DNA of 64,000 nt from NCBI GenBank assembly GCA_905234735.1, contig CAJOJA010000008.1, positions 90,625 through 154,624 on the forward strand, written 5' to 3'. The notes below the pieces were generated by a model that did no database searches, had not been told where the DNA came from, and saw only the letters and a program-made list of their open reading frames with translations. Every line of letters begins with the position of its first letter. The first letter of the stretch is position 1. The DNA is from an uncultured Bacteroidaceae bacterium. Lineage in GTDB: Bacteria > Bacteroidota > Bacteroidia > Bacteroidales > Bacteroidaceae. The position numbers were made by a program, and so were the translations under genes. Shown piece after piece: positions 53,103-62,006 of this stretch.

Positions 53103-56102
53103 ATGAAACGAATCCTAACCACACTTATACTGCTCATTGTATGTATAAGTTTTTCATGGGCCGACGGACCTTTCCGCACAGCACGTTATGACGGTTTTAA
53201 AGTGTTGTCTCCCAAAGCAGGCAGTATCCTAATGATCGGTAACAGCATTACCGATATGCATATCTGGCAGGAAGTGTTCCGTGACGCCGATGGCAACTAT
53301 CTTCCCATCTGCAATCGTGGTAATTCCGGTTCGTATTCTACTGAACAGAGCGAGAACATCGAGAGCTACATCGCCAATGGGCCGTCGAAGGTCTTTCTCA
53401 TGATTGGCACAAACGACATTGCCACCAGCGGTGGTCTGAACTTCACTCCGGAGCAGGTTCTCAGCTATGTCAAGAGCATGGTGAAACGCATTCACAGACG
53501 TTCGCCAAGCACCCACATCTACCTGTACCCGATTCTGAATAACAACACCAGCAATCGTATCAGGGCAACATGGTTGCACTACAATGAGATACTCAAGGAT
53601 TATATTGAGAGCTCGAATGACGCCCTCCTCACTTTCGTAGATATCTACGATGCGCTGCAGAATCTGGCCAACGGCGGTGCATGGAGCAACGACAACCTAC
53701 ATCCCAATGCCGCAGCCTATAAGATATGGTGTCATGCGATTCTGCCATATCTGGGTGAGAACGTCACCAGCGTGTATGACAATGTCAGTGGCGACCTCGC
53801 AAGCGTTCAGCGCCAGGATGGCTTGAGTAGTATGCACGGCGGTCGTGCCACGATGTTTTCGGTCATGCCTATCAGCAACAATGACATCATGATATTCGGC
53901 GACAGCGAAATCAAGACTGCTGAATGGTGGGAACTGCTTGGTAGCCCCAACGTCAAGAACCGCGGCACAGGCTGGAATAACAGCGGAGACATTGCCACTA
54001 CCAGCAAGGAGGTTGACGCCACATGGGCTGTGACTGGTGCTGATAAGTCTGGTTGCCCGAAAGCCATCTTTCTCTACACTGGGACAAGCGATGTTACAGG
54101 CTCTACCGATATGGCAACTGTTCAGTCGAACTACACTGCGCTCATTAACAAACTGAAGACGAAAGCCCCGACAGCAAAAATTTATGTGATGGCCATCCAT
54201 CCACGATACAACAATGCCTCGCTTAATACAGGGCGTATCAAGACCTTCAACAGTTGGCTGCAGAATACACTTGCTGCTGGCAACGCAAATGTCCAGTTCG
54301 TTGATACATACACCCCGTTGCTCAGTGGCAACAATGCGGATGCCGCTTACGTCAACAGCAACCAATATCTCCTTGGAAGGGGATGCGTAGTGTTTGCAAA
54401 TGCTATGGCTGCAGCATACAATGCTGATTTTGACACTGACCAGATGGTTCCTGTATCGGTGGAGACAGGCAACACCAACTATGCCATGAGCACACGTCGC
54501 AATACCATCGGAACAGCCATTACGGATGGGCGCGACGTTGTGGCAGGAACAAAAGTCGGCGACTACACCGAAGCCGGTGTCAGCGCTTTCAAGACTGCCG
54601 AGGATGCTGCATTCAATGTGCTGGCGCAGCAGACCATCACCGATGCCGAGGTTACAAATGTCGTCAATGCGTTGCGGGCCGGTCTCGAGGTGATTGCTCC
54701 TACGAGCGAAAACACGACAGGCAAGTACTTTCGCCTCTACACGCCCAACCGCGGTTCCCGCTATCTGACGAATAACGGAAGCGGCACGACCATGTTGGGA
54801 TTGCCATTGGGCATATTCGACAATCAGGTCTGGCAAATGGAGGGACGTAGCGACGGTTCCTTTGACATCAAGAGCGCTTACGACGGCTCTTATATGGCAA
54901 TGACCTCGCCCATTTCCACGACACAAGCAAAACCAGCAAACGGCTGGTCATTTGTGGAGAGCGATACCCCCGGCATGTTTATCATTACAAGCGGTACCAA
55001 CCAACTCAATCAACAGAACAACAGCCCTTACAGCATCCTGAACTGGGGCGGTGGAAGCAATACAAGTGATGACGGCTGTAAATACAAGATTGTCGAGGTG
55101 GAGGCATCCGACTTCGAGCACCTGCATATTCAGGACGGCAAATACTATACCATTGCAGGCTTTGTCATCAACTACAGCAAGCAGACCACCCACTATGTAC
55201 TGTACAACGGCACAAGCCGCTTCATGAGCACAACGGCACCCTCCAGCAAGGAGGGCCTTTGGAAAGCCGTCAAGGTGGATGGGGGCTGGAAGTTCCAGTC
55301 GGCCAAAGATATCAGTCAGTACCTGACATACGACGGCACGGACAATACGGGTGCAGTATATACCATAGAGGCAGGAGTTGCCACTGGTTGCGTTTCCATG
55401 AGAATCAATGGCGTATGGTCTGCATCTTCAGAGACGGGTGACATGGGCGGGGCTTACAAGTCTTCAAGCCAAGCCGTTCAGAATTCTTATTCCTGGTCAA
55501 CCGATTGGATCATCACAGAGACAGAGATAGAGATAGATCCAGAGCCAGAGACCGACTATGTAAAAGATGGCCAATTATATACTATCGCGGGGTATGTTGC
55601 CCGTAATGGCGGTACGACCAATTACGTTTACTACGACGGCACGACCCGTTCCATGAGCACAACCGTACCAACTGACAGCAAAGGTGTCTGGAAAGCCGTA
55701 AAGGTGAATAACGGATGGAAGTTTGAAAGCGTTAAGGCAGAAGGCAAATACCTTACCTACGAGGGTGTGGATGCTACGGGTGCTGTCTATAGCATCGAGC
55801 CTGGTGTTGCCGAAGGTTGTCTGTCCATGAGAATCAATGGTGTATGGTCTGCATCTTCTGAAAATGGTGATATGGGCGGTATATACAAGGCATCAAACAA
55901 CAGCGTTCAGTCTCCCCTCTACAACTGGTCAACCGACTGGAAAATCACGGAGTACGATGATTCTCCAGCAACAGGGGTAACCCATATCTCAGAAGCGGAA
56001 GCCAATGTACAGCCTACCTATCATCTAAATGGTATACGTGTCAACAAAATCGAGAAGGGGGACATATACATCCAAGGTGGTCGTAAGATTGTAACAAAAT
56101 AA
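53103..56102 (+). CDS. Double SGNH-hydrolase protein with FIVAR, duplicated C-terminal domain and T9SS-like tail
   Basis: A 999-residue secreted protein. A signal peptide (LILLIVCISFSWA) is followed by a first SGNH domain (about 35-215) with a complete catalytic set: MIGNSITD (Ser48), GTNDI, and DNLHPN (Asp197, His200). A second SGNH-like domain (about 245-420) keeps FGDSE (Ser268) and GTSD but has no visible DxxH, so it may be inactive. A FIVAR-like helical piece (about 475-530) and a trefoil-like region follow, then two 129-residue near-copies (55134-55520 and 55566-55952), and the end TYHLNGIRVNKIEKGDIYIQGGRKIVTK, a T9SS type A-like tail. Next to the sialidase, a sialate O-acetylesterase role is the best guess; SGNH enzymes also deacetylate other glycans. 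Confidence 0.82.
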   Translation: MKRILTTLILLIVCISFSWADGPFRTARYDGFKVLSPKAGSILMIGNSITDMHIWQEVFRDADGNYLPICNRGNSGSYSTEQSENIESYIANGPSKVFLMIGTNDIATSGGLNFTPEQVLSYVKSMVKRIHRRSPSTHIYLYPILNNNTSNRIRATWLHYNEILKDYIESSNDALLTFVDIYDALQNLANGGAWSNDNLHPNAAAYKIWCHAILPYLGENVTSVYDNVSGDLASVQRQDGLSSMHGGRATMFSVMPISNNDIMIFGDSEIKTAEWWELLGSPNVKNRGTGWNNSGDIATTSKEVDATWAVTGADKSGCPKAIFLYTGTSDVTGSTDMATVQSNYTALINKLKTKAPTAKIYVMAIHPRYNNASLNTGRIKTFNSWLQNTLAAGNANVQFVDTYTPLLSGNNADAAYVNSNQYLLGRGCVVFANAMAAAYNADFDTDQMVPVSVETGNTNYAMSTRRNTIGTAITDGRDVVAGTKVGDYTEAGVSAFKTAEDAAFNVLAQQTITDAEVTNVVNALRAGLEVIAPTSENTTGKYFRLYTPNRGSRYLTNNGSGTTMLGLPLGIFDNQVWQMEGRSDGSFDIKSAYDGSYMAMTSPISTTQAKPANGWSFVESDTPGMFIITSGTNQLNQQNNSPYSILNWGGGSNTSDDGCKYKIVEVEASDFEHLHIQDGKYYTIAGFVINYSKQTTHYVLYNGTSRFMSTTAPSSKEGLWKAVKVDGGWKFQSAKDISQYLTYDGTDNTGAVYTIEAGVATGCVSMRINGVWSASSETGDMGGAYKSSSQAVQNSYSWSTDWIITETEIEIDPEPETDYVKDGQLYTIAGYVARNGGTTNYVYYDGTTRSMSTTVPTDSKGVWKAVKVNNGWKFESVKAEGKYLTYEGVDATGAVYSIEPGVAEGCLSMRINGVWSASSENGDMGGIYKASNNSVQSPLYNWSTDWKITEYDDSPATGVTHISEAEANVQPTYHLNGIRVNKIEKGDIYIQGGRKIVTK
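55134..55520 (+). repeat. Duplicated C-terminal domain, copy 1
   Basis: Encodes 129 residues from DGKYYTIAGF to WSTDWIITE. It matches copy 2 (55566-55952), with long identical blocks such as SMRINGVWSASSE at protein and near-identical at DNA level. Confidence 0.85.
55566..55952 (+). repeat. Duplicated C-terminal domain, copy 2
   Basis: Encodes 129 residues from DGQLYTIAGY to WSTDWKITE, the same length as copy 1, after a Glu/Pro-rich linker. tccatgagaatcaatgg-gtatggtctgcatcttc is shared, suggesting a fairly recent tandem duplication. Confidence 0.85.
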
Positions 56103-56202
56103 ACAATATCGAAGGCAACTATGGATTCCTATCCTAAGTATTGCCCTTCAGACGAGAACCACAGACGACCATGGAACTAAATCTATATCACTATTCAAAG
56201 TA

Positions 56203-57258
56203 ATGAAAAAGATAATTACATGCGTTCTGGCTATGTTGGGACTGACGACAGCCTGTGGCCATCAGAACTATAACGACGCTGATGTTCAAGGGTTTGCTGA
56301 ACTGATTGCTGGTCCTGATGTCATTCTGTTAGATGTCCGTACCGCCGAGGAATTTGCAGAAGGACATATAGAAGGGGCTGTTCATATCAATCAGGCTCTG
56401 AGTGATTTCATTGAACAAGTTAAGGCGAAATTACCCACAGACAAGACTATTGCCGTCTATTGTCGCAGCGGCAAGCGCTCCGCAAGTGCAGCCGGACGAT
56501 TAGTCACTGCAGGCTACAAGTGCGTGAATCTCAAAGGTGGAATCATGGCTTGGAAGGAGGCAGGCTTACCCGTCACCACCGACACCTATGAGGTCGATGT
56601 ATTCAAGACCAAGGGCGGAAATACGGTGAAGTTTCACGCATTGGTTCATGCCACCATACGCATCGAATACAACAGTCTTGAAATCATGATTGACCCCGTG
56701 GCAAAGTTGGGTAACAAGATAATAGACTATGCTTCGATGCCAAAAGCCGACTATATCTTTGTAACACACGAGCATTTTGACCATTTTGACAAAGAGGCTA
56801 TCCAACAGCTCACAGATGACAAGACACAGCTCATCACAAACAAGCGGTGTGCAGAAATACTGGACTTTGGACAGGTCATGAACAATGGCGATAAGATGAC
56901 CATAGCAGAGGATATCACCATTGAAGCAGTTCCGGCTTACAACAACACAGAAGGACATACACAGTTCCATCCCAAAGGACGTGACAACGGCTTCATCCTC
57001 ACCCTCGACGGCCTCCGCATATATATCGCCGGAGATACTGAGGACATCCCTGAAATGGCAGATATCAAAGACATTGACATCGCATTCATGCCCTGTAATC
57101 AGCCATACACGATGACACCCACCCAACTCGTCAAGGCTGCGAAGACCGTCAAGCCCAAAGTGCTCTTCCCATATCACTATGGCCAAACAGATATCAGTTC
57201 CATTCCTTTTGAACTCAAAGAGAGTGGCATTGACGTGAGAATCAGACATTACGAATAA
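56203..57258 (+). CDS. Lipoprotein with N-terminal rhodanese and C-terminal metallo-beta-lactamase fold
   Basis: A 351-residue protein: lipoprotein signal (LGLTTAC, Cys18); rhodanese domain (about 25-125) with LLDVRTAEEFAEGHIEGAVHI and the active Cys87 in YCRSGKRS; UlaG-like MBL domain (about 135-351) with THEHFDHFD (His189, His191, Asp193, His194), GHTQFHPKG and IAGDTED. Rhodaneses carry persulfide sulfur; the MBL half resembles Zn/Mn hydrolases. The order is opposite to CstB-type MBL-then-rhodanese enzymes, and the MBL half looks UlaG-like rather than persulfide-dioxygenase-like, so function is open. Placed outside the cytoplasmic membrane by the signal. No clear promoter of its own. Confidence 0.85.
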   Translation: MKKIITCVLAMLGLTTACGHQNYNDADVQGFAELIAGPDVILLDVRTAEEFAEGHIEGAVHINQALSDFIEQVKAKLPTDKTIAVYCRSGKRSASAAGRLVTAGYKCVNLKGGIMAWKEAGLPVTTDTYEVDVFKTKGGNTVKFHALVHATIRIEYNSLEIMIDPVAKLGNKIIDYASMPKADYIFVTHEHFDHFDKEAIQQLTDDKTQLITNKRCAEILDFGQVMNNGDKMTIAEDITIEAVPAYNNTEGHTQFHPKGRDNGFILTLDGLRIYIAGDTEDIPEMADIKDIDIAFMPCNQPYTMTPTQLVKAAKTVKPKVLFPYHYGQTDISSIPFELKESGIDVRIRHYE

Positions 57259-57291
57259 AGAGAACTTTTTATCAGATCATGAAGGACCCTT

Positions 57292-57396
57292 GTGAAAGCT
57301 GCAAGCTACGTGCGCAGTTTCGTCCAACGCGTTTTCAGTTTCCGCATGGCTTCGCTGGACAGTCAGGCCTATAAAGCTCTGCAACTACAGATATGA
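57292..57396 (+). pseudogene. C-terminal gene fragment (possible)
   Basis: From GTG 57292 a frame reads VKAASYVRSFVQRVFSFRMASLDSQAYKALQLQI and stops with TGA, overlapping the next ATG (ATGA). The composition looks coding, but it is only 34 residues and unrecognised. A different frame (ATG 57280, MKDPCESCKLRAQF) is also open for 31 codons. Likely a worn remnant. Confidence 0.3.
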
Positions 57397-57620
57397 CCAT
57401 TGATACCACCAACATGTGCTCATACCTACAACGGAAGCTGTTTGAAGAGGATGGCATCTACCACCGTCTATGGTTTGTCATGCAGGACGACCCAGAGCTG
57501 ACGGCTGCAGTACGCTCACGCCAGCTACATATATATCGTAATGGTAAGAAGGTTTTGGTGCTGGCCGGTAAGTCAGCTCCTAAAATTATTAGGGAAGATA
57601 AACTATGTGAAATGCTGTAA
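57393..57620 (+). CDS. Small unrecognised protein, perhaps a truncated gene
   Basis: A 75-residue frame whose ATG overlaps the stop of the fragment before it. It reads YLQRKLFEEDGIYHRLWFVMQDDPELTAAVRSRQLHIYRNGKKVLVLAGKSAPKIIRED and looks like a real folded domain, but I cannot name it. It could be the N-terminal part of a larger protein cut short at 57620. The downstream 220 bases hold no gene I can support. Confidence 0.5.
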   Translation: MTIDTTNMCSYLQRKLFEEDGIYHRLWFVMQDDPELTAAVRSRQLHIYRNGKKVLVLAGKSAPKIIREDKLCEML

Positions 57621-57844
57621 CATGAAACTGAAGAAACGTAAAATCAGGTATTCAGCATTATTCTGCCTCTGCTAGTTTGCTGTTTTAGTCATTCTGGTTG
57701 ATGGAGTCCTGAAATTCCAAACATTGGTTGACTGACTATTGCGGTTCCTACACATTGGTAGAGCTTACGCTGTTATTATACTCATATGGATTTAGGCATA
57801 GCAAAGTGCCATTTCGAACTTGGTGTTAGAAAAGAAAATATTGA

Positions 57845-58219
57845 ATGGGTATGAATGTCGAGCAAGTACGAGAATACACACTGTCGCTCTATGGTGTAAC
57901 AGAAGACCAGGCATTCGGGGAGGATATACTTAACTTCCGATTGGAAGGTAAAATCTTCGTTTGTCTATGGCTTGGCGGTGGCAAATATGATATGCAGGAC
58001 GGTGTTTCACGAATCGCACTGAAACTGTCACCAGACAGGAATATAGAACTTCGTGAACAATATTCAGCTGTAACACCAGCCTATCATTGGAACAAGACGC
58101 ATTGGAGCGACGTGTATTACGAGCAGATGGAAGACTCGTTAGTCAAGGAGTGGATTAAAGAATCCTATACACTCATTGCATCAAAACTACCGAAGGCTGT
58201 CAGGCAAAAGTATTTATAA
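57845..58219 (+). CDS. MmcQ/YjbR family protein
   Basis: A 124-residue YjbR/CyaY-like fold protein: VREYTLSLYGVTEDQAFGEDILNFRLEGKIFVCLWL near the N-terminus and AYHWNKTHWSDVYYEQMEDSLVKEWIKESYTLIASKLPK at the C-terminus, the HWN-W block typical of the family. Function is unknown (proposed DNA-binding). Starts at 57845 or 57851. Its stop overlaps the next gene's ATG (TAATG), so the two are coupled. Confidence 0.88.
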   Translation: MGMNVEQVREYTLSLYGVTEDQAFGEDILNFRLEGKIFVCLWLGGGKYDMQDGVSRIALKLSPDRNIELREQYSAVTPAYHWNKTHWSDVYYEQMEDSLVKEWIKESYTLIASKLPKAVRQKYL

Positions 58220-59334
58220 TGATAAATAAATTGAACATGAAACAGATTTCATTATTTTTAGCAGCATTGATGATGTTTGGCCTCAGTGCAAGTTCGCAGA
58301 AACAAGAGAAGAAAACCTTGGTAACCTATTTCTCGGCAACGGGAACGACCAAGGCTGCAGCCAAACAGCTGAAAACAGTAGTTGGAGCCGACCTGTATGA
58401 GATTAAGCCAGCTAAACCCTATACGGATGCTGACCTCGACTGGCGGAACAAACAGAGCCGTTCATCATTGGAGATGAAAGATAAGTCTTCACGCCCAACC
58501 ATTGCCGGTAAGCTAAAGAACATGAAAGACTATGATGTGGTATATGTCGGATTCCCCATTTGGTGGAACACCTGTCCTACCATCATCAACACATTCATGG
58601 AGTCGTATGACTTCAAAGGGAAAACGGTTATTCCCTTTGCCACCAGTGGTAGTAGCAGTATCAAGCAGTCTTGTGAAGACCTGAAAAAGACATACCCACA
58701 GGTTAATTGGAAGGAAGGCAAACTGCTGAATAGAGTGAGTAAAAAGGAACTGGAAACATGGATAAAAAGTGTAAACACTATGAGTACGATTTATGATTAC
58801 ACAGCCCTTTCTAACAAGGGTGAGGAAGTGAACTTCTCTGACTACAGAGGGAAAGTACTTCTAATTGTCAACACAGCATCAAAGTGTGGTTTCACTCCAC
58901 AGTACGACGGATTGGAAGCGCTCTATCAGAAGTACAAGGACCAGGGACTTGTCATCATTGGCTTTCCCTGCGACCAGTTCGGTCATCAGGAACCCGGCAC
59001 AAATGAGGAGATAGAGGAGTTCTGTCGTCTGAACCACGGCGTCACATTCCCATTGATGTCAAAGATTGAGGTCAATGGAAAGAATGCGCACCCCATCTAC
59101 AGATGGCTGGAGAGTCAGGCAGGTTTTGCCGGATTTACTCCCGAGCATCCCCTTTCCAAGTTGCTTGATGAAATGCTATCAAAGGCTGATTCTGCATACG
59201 CTTCGAATCCCGACATCAAATGGAACTTCACGAAATTCCTCATCAACCGTAAGGGTGAGGTCGTCGGCCGCTTCGAACCCACAGCTGAGCCAACAGCGTT
59301 GGAAAAGCCGATTGAGGAGCAGTTATTGCCATGA
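58219..59334 (+). CDS. Exported flavodoxin-glutathione peroxidase fusion
   Basis: A 371-residue protein. After a signal peptide (MKQISLFLAALMMFGLSASSQ) comes a flavodoxin (about 30-185) with the FMN loop YFSATGTTKAAA, VGFPIWWNTCPTIINTF and FATSGSSSI. Then MSTIYDYTALSNKGEEVNFSDYRGKVLLIVNTASKCGFTPQYDGLEAL begins an almost full GPx domain: peroxidatic Cys223, resolving Cys251 in FPCDQFG, WNFTKFLI near 342. The GPx initiator-like Met188 (ATG 58780) survives at the junction, as if two genes merged. Flavodoxin could pass electrons to the peroxidase, or the GPx may also start internally in the cytosol. The ATG at 58219 overlaps the YjbR stop; 58237 is an alternative. Confidence 0.85.
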   Translation: MINKLNMKQISLFLAALMMFGLSASSQKQEKKTLVTYFSATGTTKAAAKQLKTVVGADLYEIKPAKPYTDADLDWRNKQSRSSLEMKDKSSRPTIAGKLKNMKDYDVVYVGFPIWWNTCPTIINTFMESYDFKGKTVIPFATSGSSSIKQSCEDLKKTYPQVNWKEGKLLNRVSKKELETWIKSVNTMSTIYDYTALSNKGEEVNFSDYRGKVLLIVNTASKCGFTPQYDGLEALYQKYKDQGLVIIGFPCDQFGHQEPGTNEEIEEFCRLNHGVTFPLMSKIEVNGKNAHPIYRWLESQAGFAGFTPEHPLSKLLDEMLSKADSAYASNPDIKWNFTKFLINRKGEVVGRFEPTAEPTALEKPIEEQLLP

Positions 59335-59379
59335 CGGCAGCCCTTCCTATTTCGGACGATGAAATCTGTGGAAAATAAT

Positions 59380-59387
59380 TAACTTTG
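59380..59387 (+). promoter_or_regulatory. ridA promoter -7 element (TAACTTTG)
   Basis: TAACTTTGCAC lies 57 bases before ridA, giving a leader of roughly 50 bases. Confidence 0.6.
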
Positions 59388-59443
59388 CACATATAATGAG
59401 ACTGATGAAGGAGATAAATGATTCATGTTAAAACTATAATATT

Positions 59444-59821
59444 ATGAAAGCAGTTAGGACAAAGAAAGCGCCTGCCGCCATCGGCCCTTATAGTCAGGCC
59501 ATCGAAGTGGGTAATCTCGTTTATACATCTGGTCAGATTCCCATCGATCCTGCAACCGGGGTGTTCGTTGAGGGAGGAATCAAAGAACAAACCCGTCAGT
59601 CGCTGACTAACGTCAAAGCCATATTGGAAGAGGCGGGACTGAACATGAGCAATATCATAAAGACGACAGTCTTCATGGCCGACATGAACGACTTTGCCGA
59701 TATGAACAGCGTCTATGCAGAATTCTTTGCAGAGCCCTACCCTGCCCGTTCTGCAGTTGCAGTCAAGACTCTGCCCAAGGGCGCGTTAGTGGAAATAGAA
59801 GTCATAGCAGAAAAACAATAA
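59444..59821 (+). CDS. ridA: RidA family enamine/imine deaminase
   Basis: A 125-residue Rid[33 protein letters not shown], with [25 protein letters not shown] at the end; the substrate-binding Arg lies in the PARSAV block. It hydrolyses reactive 2-aminoacrylate-type intermediates made by PLP enzymes. Followed after 58 bases by glycerate kinase. Confidence 0.95.
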   Translation: MKAVRTKKAPAAIGPYSQAIEVGNLVYTSGQIPIDPATGVFVEGGIKEQTRQSLTNVKAILEEAGLNMSNIIKTTVFMADMNDFADMNSVYAEFFAEPYPARSAVAVKTLPKGALVEIEVIAEKQ

Positions 59822-59879
59822 ACTATAGGGGAAAGCCACTGCTTCTGCCACGCAAGGCGAGCGTCATAGCGGCTCAAAC

Positions 59880-60932
59880 ATGAAAATAGTTGTTGCGATA
59901 GATTCATTCAAGGGTTGTCTGACTTCAGCGGAGGCTAATCAGGCAGCTGCGGAAGGTGTCAGGAAAGTCTGCCCTGATGCGGAGATAATGCAGATACCTG
60001 TCAGCGATGGCGGAGAAGGCTTTCTGGAGGCTTTCCAGGCAGCTATTGGCGGGAGGCTGATAGAAGTGACAGCCAGAGACCCGCTGATGCGTCCTATCTC
60101 TGCCAAGTATCTGCTTCGCGGTAAAGAGGCTGTCATAGAAATTGCCCAGGCGAGCGGACTCACTTTGCTGTCCGAGGAAGAGCGGAACCCTATGGTAGCT
60201 ACCAGTTACGGAACGGGACAGTTGGTGGCGGATGCCGTCAAGAAGGGTGCGAAGCACGTCATCGTCGGACTTGGCGGAAGCGCTACCAGCGATGCAGGAA
60301 TAGGGATGCTTGATGCATTAATTGATGATTTCAGCAAGAATGGTCAATGGGATGGAATAGAAGAACTTAAAAATGTCCACTTCACCATAGCATCCGATGT
60401 CAAGAATCCACTTTGTGGAGTGAGTGGTGCAGCACATGTATTCGCTCCTCAGAAAGGAGCAAGTGCAGAAGACGTACTTCTTTTGGATGAACGGGCGAGG
60501 AAGTTTGCCGAAGACTCAGCCAAGCAATTCGGCTATGACCGTTCGGAGCAAGCAGGAGCAGGGGCTGCTGGTGGTTTAGGCTATGCCTTCCTGCAATATA
60601 TGAAAGCAGAATTCAAGCCCGGCATACAGCTCCTGCTTGAAACCATCAGATTCGATGAAATCGTCAAGAATGCCGACCTCGTTATCACTGGTGAAGGTTC
60701 TGCCGATCGGCAGACGCTGATGGGCAAGCTTCCCATGGGAATCCTTCAGCATTCAAGAGGTGTTCCCGTATGTCTGATAGCAGGTCATATCTCTGACTAC
60801 GAAGAACTAAAGAGAGCTGGATTCTCGCAAGTGAAATGTATCAATCCAGAATGGATGTCCCAGAAAGAAGCTATGCACAAAGACGTGGCTAAGCAAAACA
60901 TTGTCAACACTATAAGCCTGTGCAAAGAGTGA
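59880..60932 (+). CDS. Glycerate kinase (GarK/GlxK family)
   Basis: A 350-residue glycerate kinase of the GarK/GlxK type: VVAIDSFKGCLTSAEANQAAAEGV at the start, IPVSDGGEGFLEAF, GLGGSATSDAGIGML, GAGAAGGLGYAFL and ITGEGSADRQTLMGKLPMGI. It phosphorylates D-glycerate to 2-phosphoglycerate. Likely co-transcribed with ridA. Confidence 0.94.
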   Translation: MKIVVAIDSFKGCLTSAEANQAAAEGVRKVCPDAEIMQIPVSDGGEGFLEAFQAAIGGRLIEVTARDPLMRPISAKYLLRGKEAVIEIAQASGLTLLSEEERNPMVATSYGTGQLVADAVKKGAKHVIVGLGGSATSDAGIGMLDALIDDFSKNGQWDGIEELKNVHFTIASDVKNPLCGVSGAAHVFAPQKGASAEDVLLLDERARKFAEDSAKQFGYDRSEQAGAGAAGGLGYAFLQYMKAEFKPGIQLLLETIRFDEIVKNADLVITGEGSADRQTLMGKLPMGILQHSRGVPVCLIAGHISDYEELKRAGFSQVKCINPEWMSQKEAMHKDVAKQNIVNTISLCKE

Positions 60933-61011
60933 CACAGAGGAGAAGATGATGGCCTACGATATGCCTTCGTACAGCCGCACGCTTTGGGGGTGACATGAGG
61001 TTATTTTCCTG

Positions 61012-61953
61012 TTAATTACGATGTGCGTTGATGACATAGATACCAGCAGTTGTCAGGCCAGCTGCCAGGATATAATTCCATACGAACGTCTCATGCAGAC
61101 ACAGGCAAGAAGTTACGGCACCGACAACGGGTATCAGTGAGTTCCAAATTGCAATCTTTCCTACAGGATTACACGTTAGCAGTTTGTTGTAGAGCGTGAA
61201 GCCAATCGTGGAGATGCCGATGAGCATCAGCAGATAGAAGAGGCCTATGAGAGTGACACGCGGCAAGGTACCCCCCATCAGTAAACCTGGTATCACCAAC
61301 AAGACACCACCAACGCCAAGACTATATCCCGTACCCACAAACACATCCATCCGCTTGCCTACTCCCCTTGTCATCAGTCCGGCACTGGCACTACACAACG
61401 CATTGAGGATAATCATACCGTCGCCAAGTAAGGTAAACGAGCCGCTTTCTGCACCATCCAGATTAAGTGCAAGAATCCCCGTAAAGCCGACAGCACAGCC
61501 TGTCACCTTTCTGAGAGTCAGTTTGTCGCTTTTGAAGAACAAGCAGGCCATAAGTACCAGCACAAACACACTCAGAGAGTTCAGGATGGCGGCACGACTG
61601 CCCTGACTGTGCGACAAACCGATATAGAAGCAGGCATAGTGCAGCGTGGTGTTCAACAACGTGAACGCCAACAGAAACAAAGCACTCCTAATAACATGAG
61701 ATTTTGCCGTTTCCTTCAGTCCAAACGGGCGATGACTCATGCAGGCAATAGACAGGATGATAATGCCCGATACGAAAAAACGGATACCGGCAAACAGCAT
61801 CTTACTGCCCGTCATCTCTGTGGAAATCTCAAACTCTGCGAAACCAAGTTTGATGAGCGGATATGCCCATCCCCACAGAAATGCTGCTGTAAACGCCAAG
61901 ACTGCAACCCATACAGGGTGCTGAAATATACTGGTTGTTCTATTAACCGCCAT
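61012..61953 (-). CDS. EamA/DMT-family transporter
   Basis: A 313-residue membrane protein with about ten predicted helices in two EamA repeats (FTAAFLWGWAYPLIKLGF; GCAVGFTGILALNLDG). DMT exporters move amino acids, nucleotides or other metabolites; the substrate is not evident. Convergent with glycerate kinase, with its own promoter to the right. Confidence 0.9.
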   Translation of the reverse strand: MAVNRTTSIFQHPVWVAVLAFTAAFLWGWAYPLIKLGFAEFEISTEMTGSKMLFAGIRFFVSGIIILSIACMSHRPFGLKETAKSHVIRSALFLLAFTLLNTTLHYACFYIGLSHSQGSRAAILNSLSVFVLVLMACLFFKSDKLTLRKVTGCAVGFTGILALNLDGAESGSFTLLGDGMIILNALCSASAGLMTRGVGKRMDVFVGTGYSLGVGGVLLVIPGLLMGGTLPRVTLIGLFYLLMLIGISTIGFTLYNKLLTCNPVGKIAIWNSLIPVVGAVTSCLCLHETFVWNYILAAGLTTAGIYVINAHRN

Positions 61954-61998
61954 TTTTCTCGAATTGCTGTGTAATCATGCGATTCTTCGTATCGTCTA

Positions 61999-62006
61999 CA
62001 AATATA
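61999..62006 (-). promoter_or_regulatory. EamA gene promoter -7 element (TATATTTG, minus strand)
   Basis: TATATTTGTAGACG on the minus strand, 45 bases before the start codon. Confidence 0.6.
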
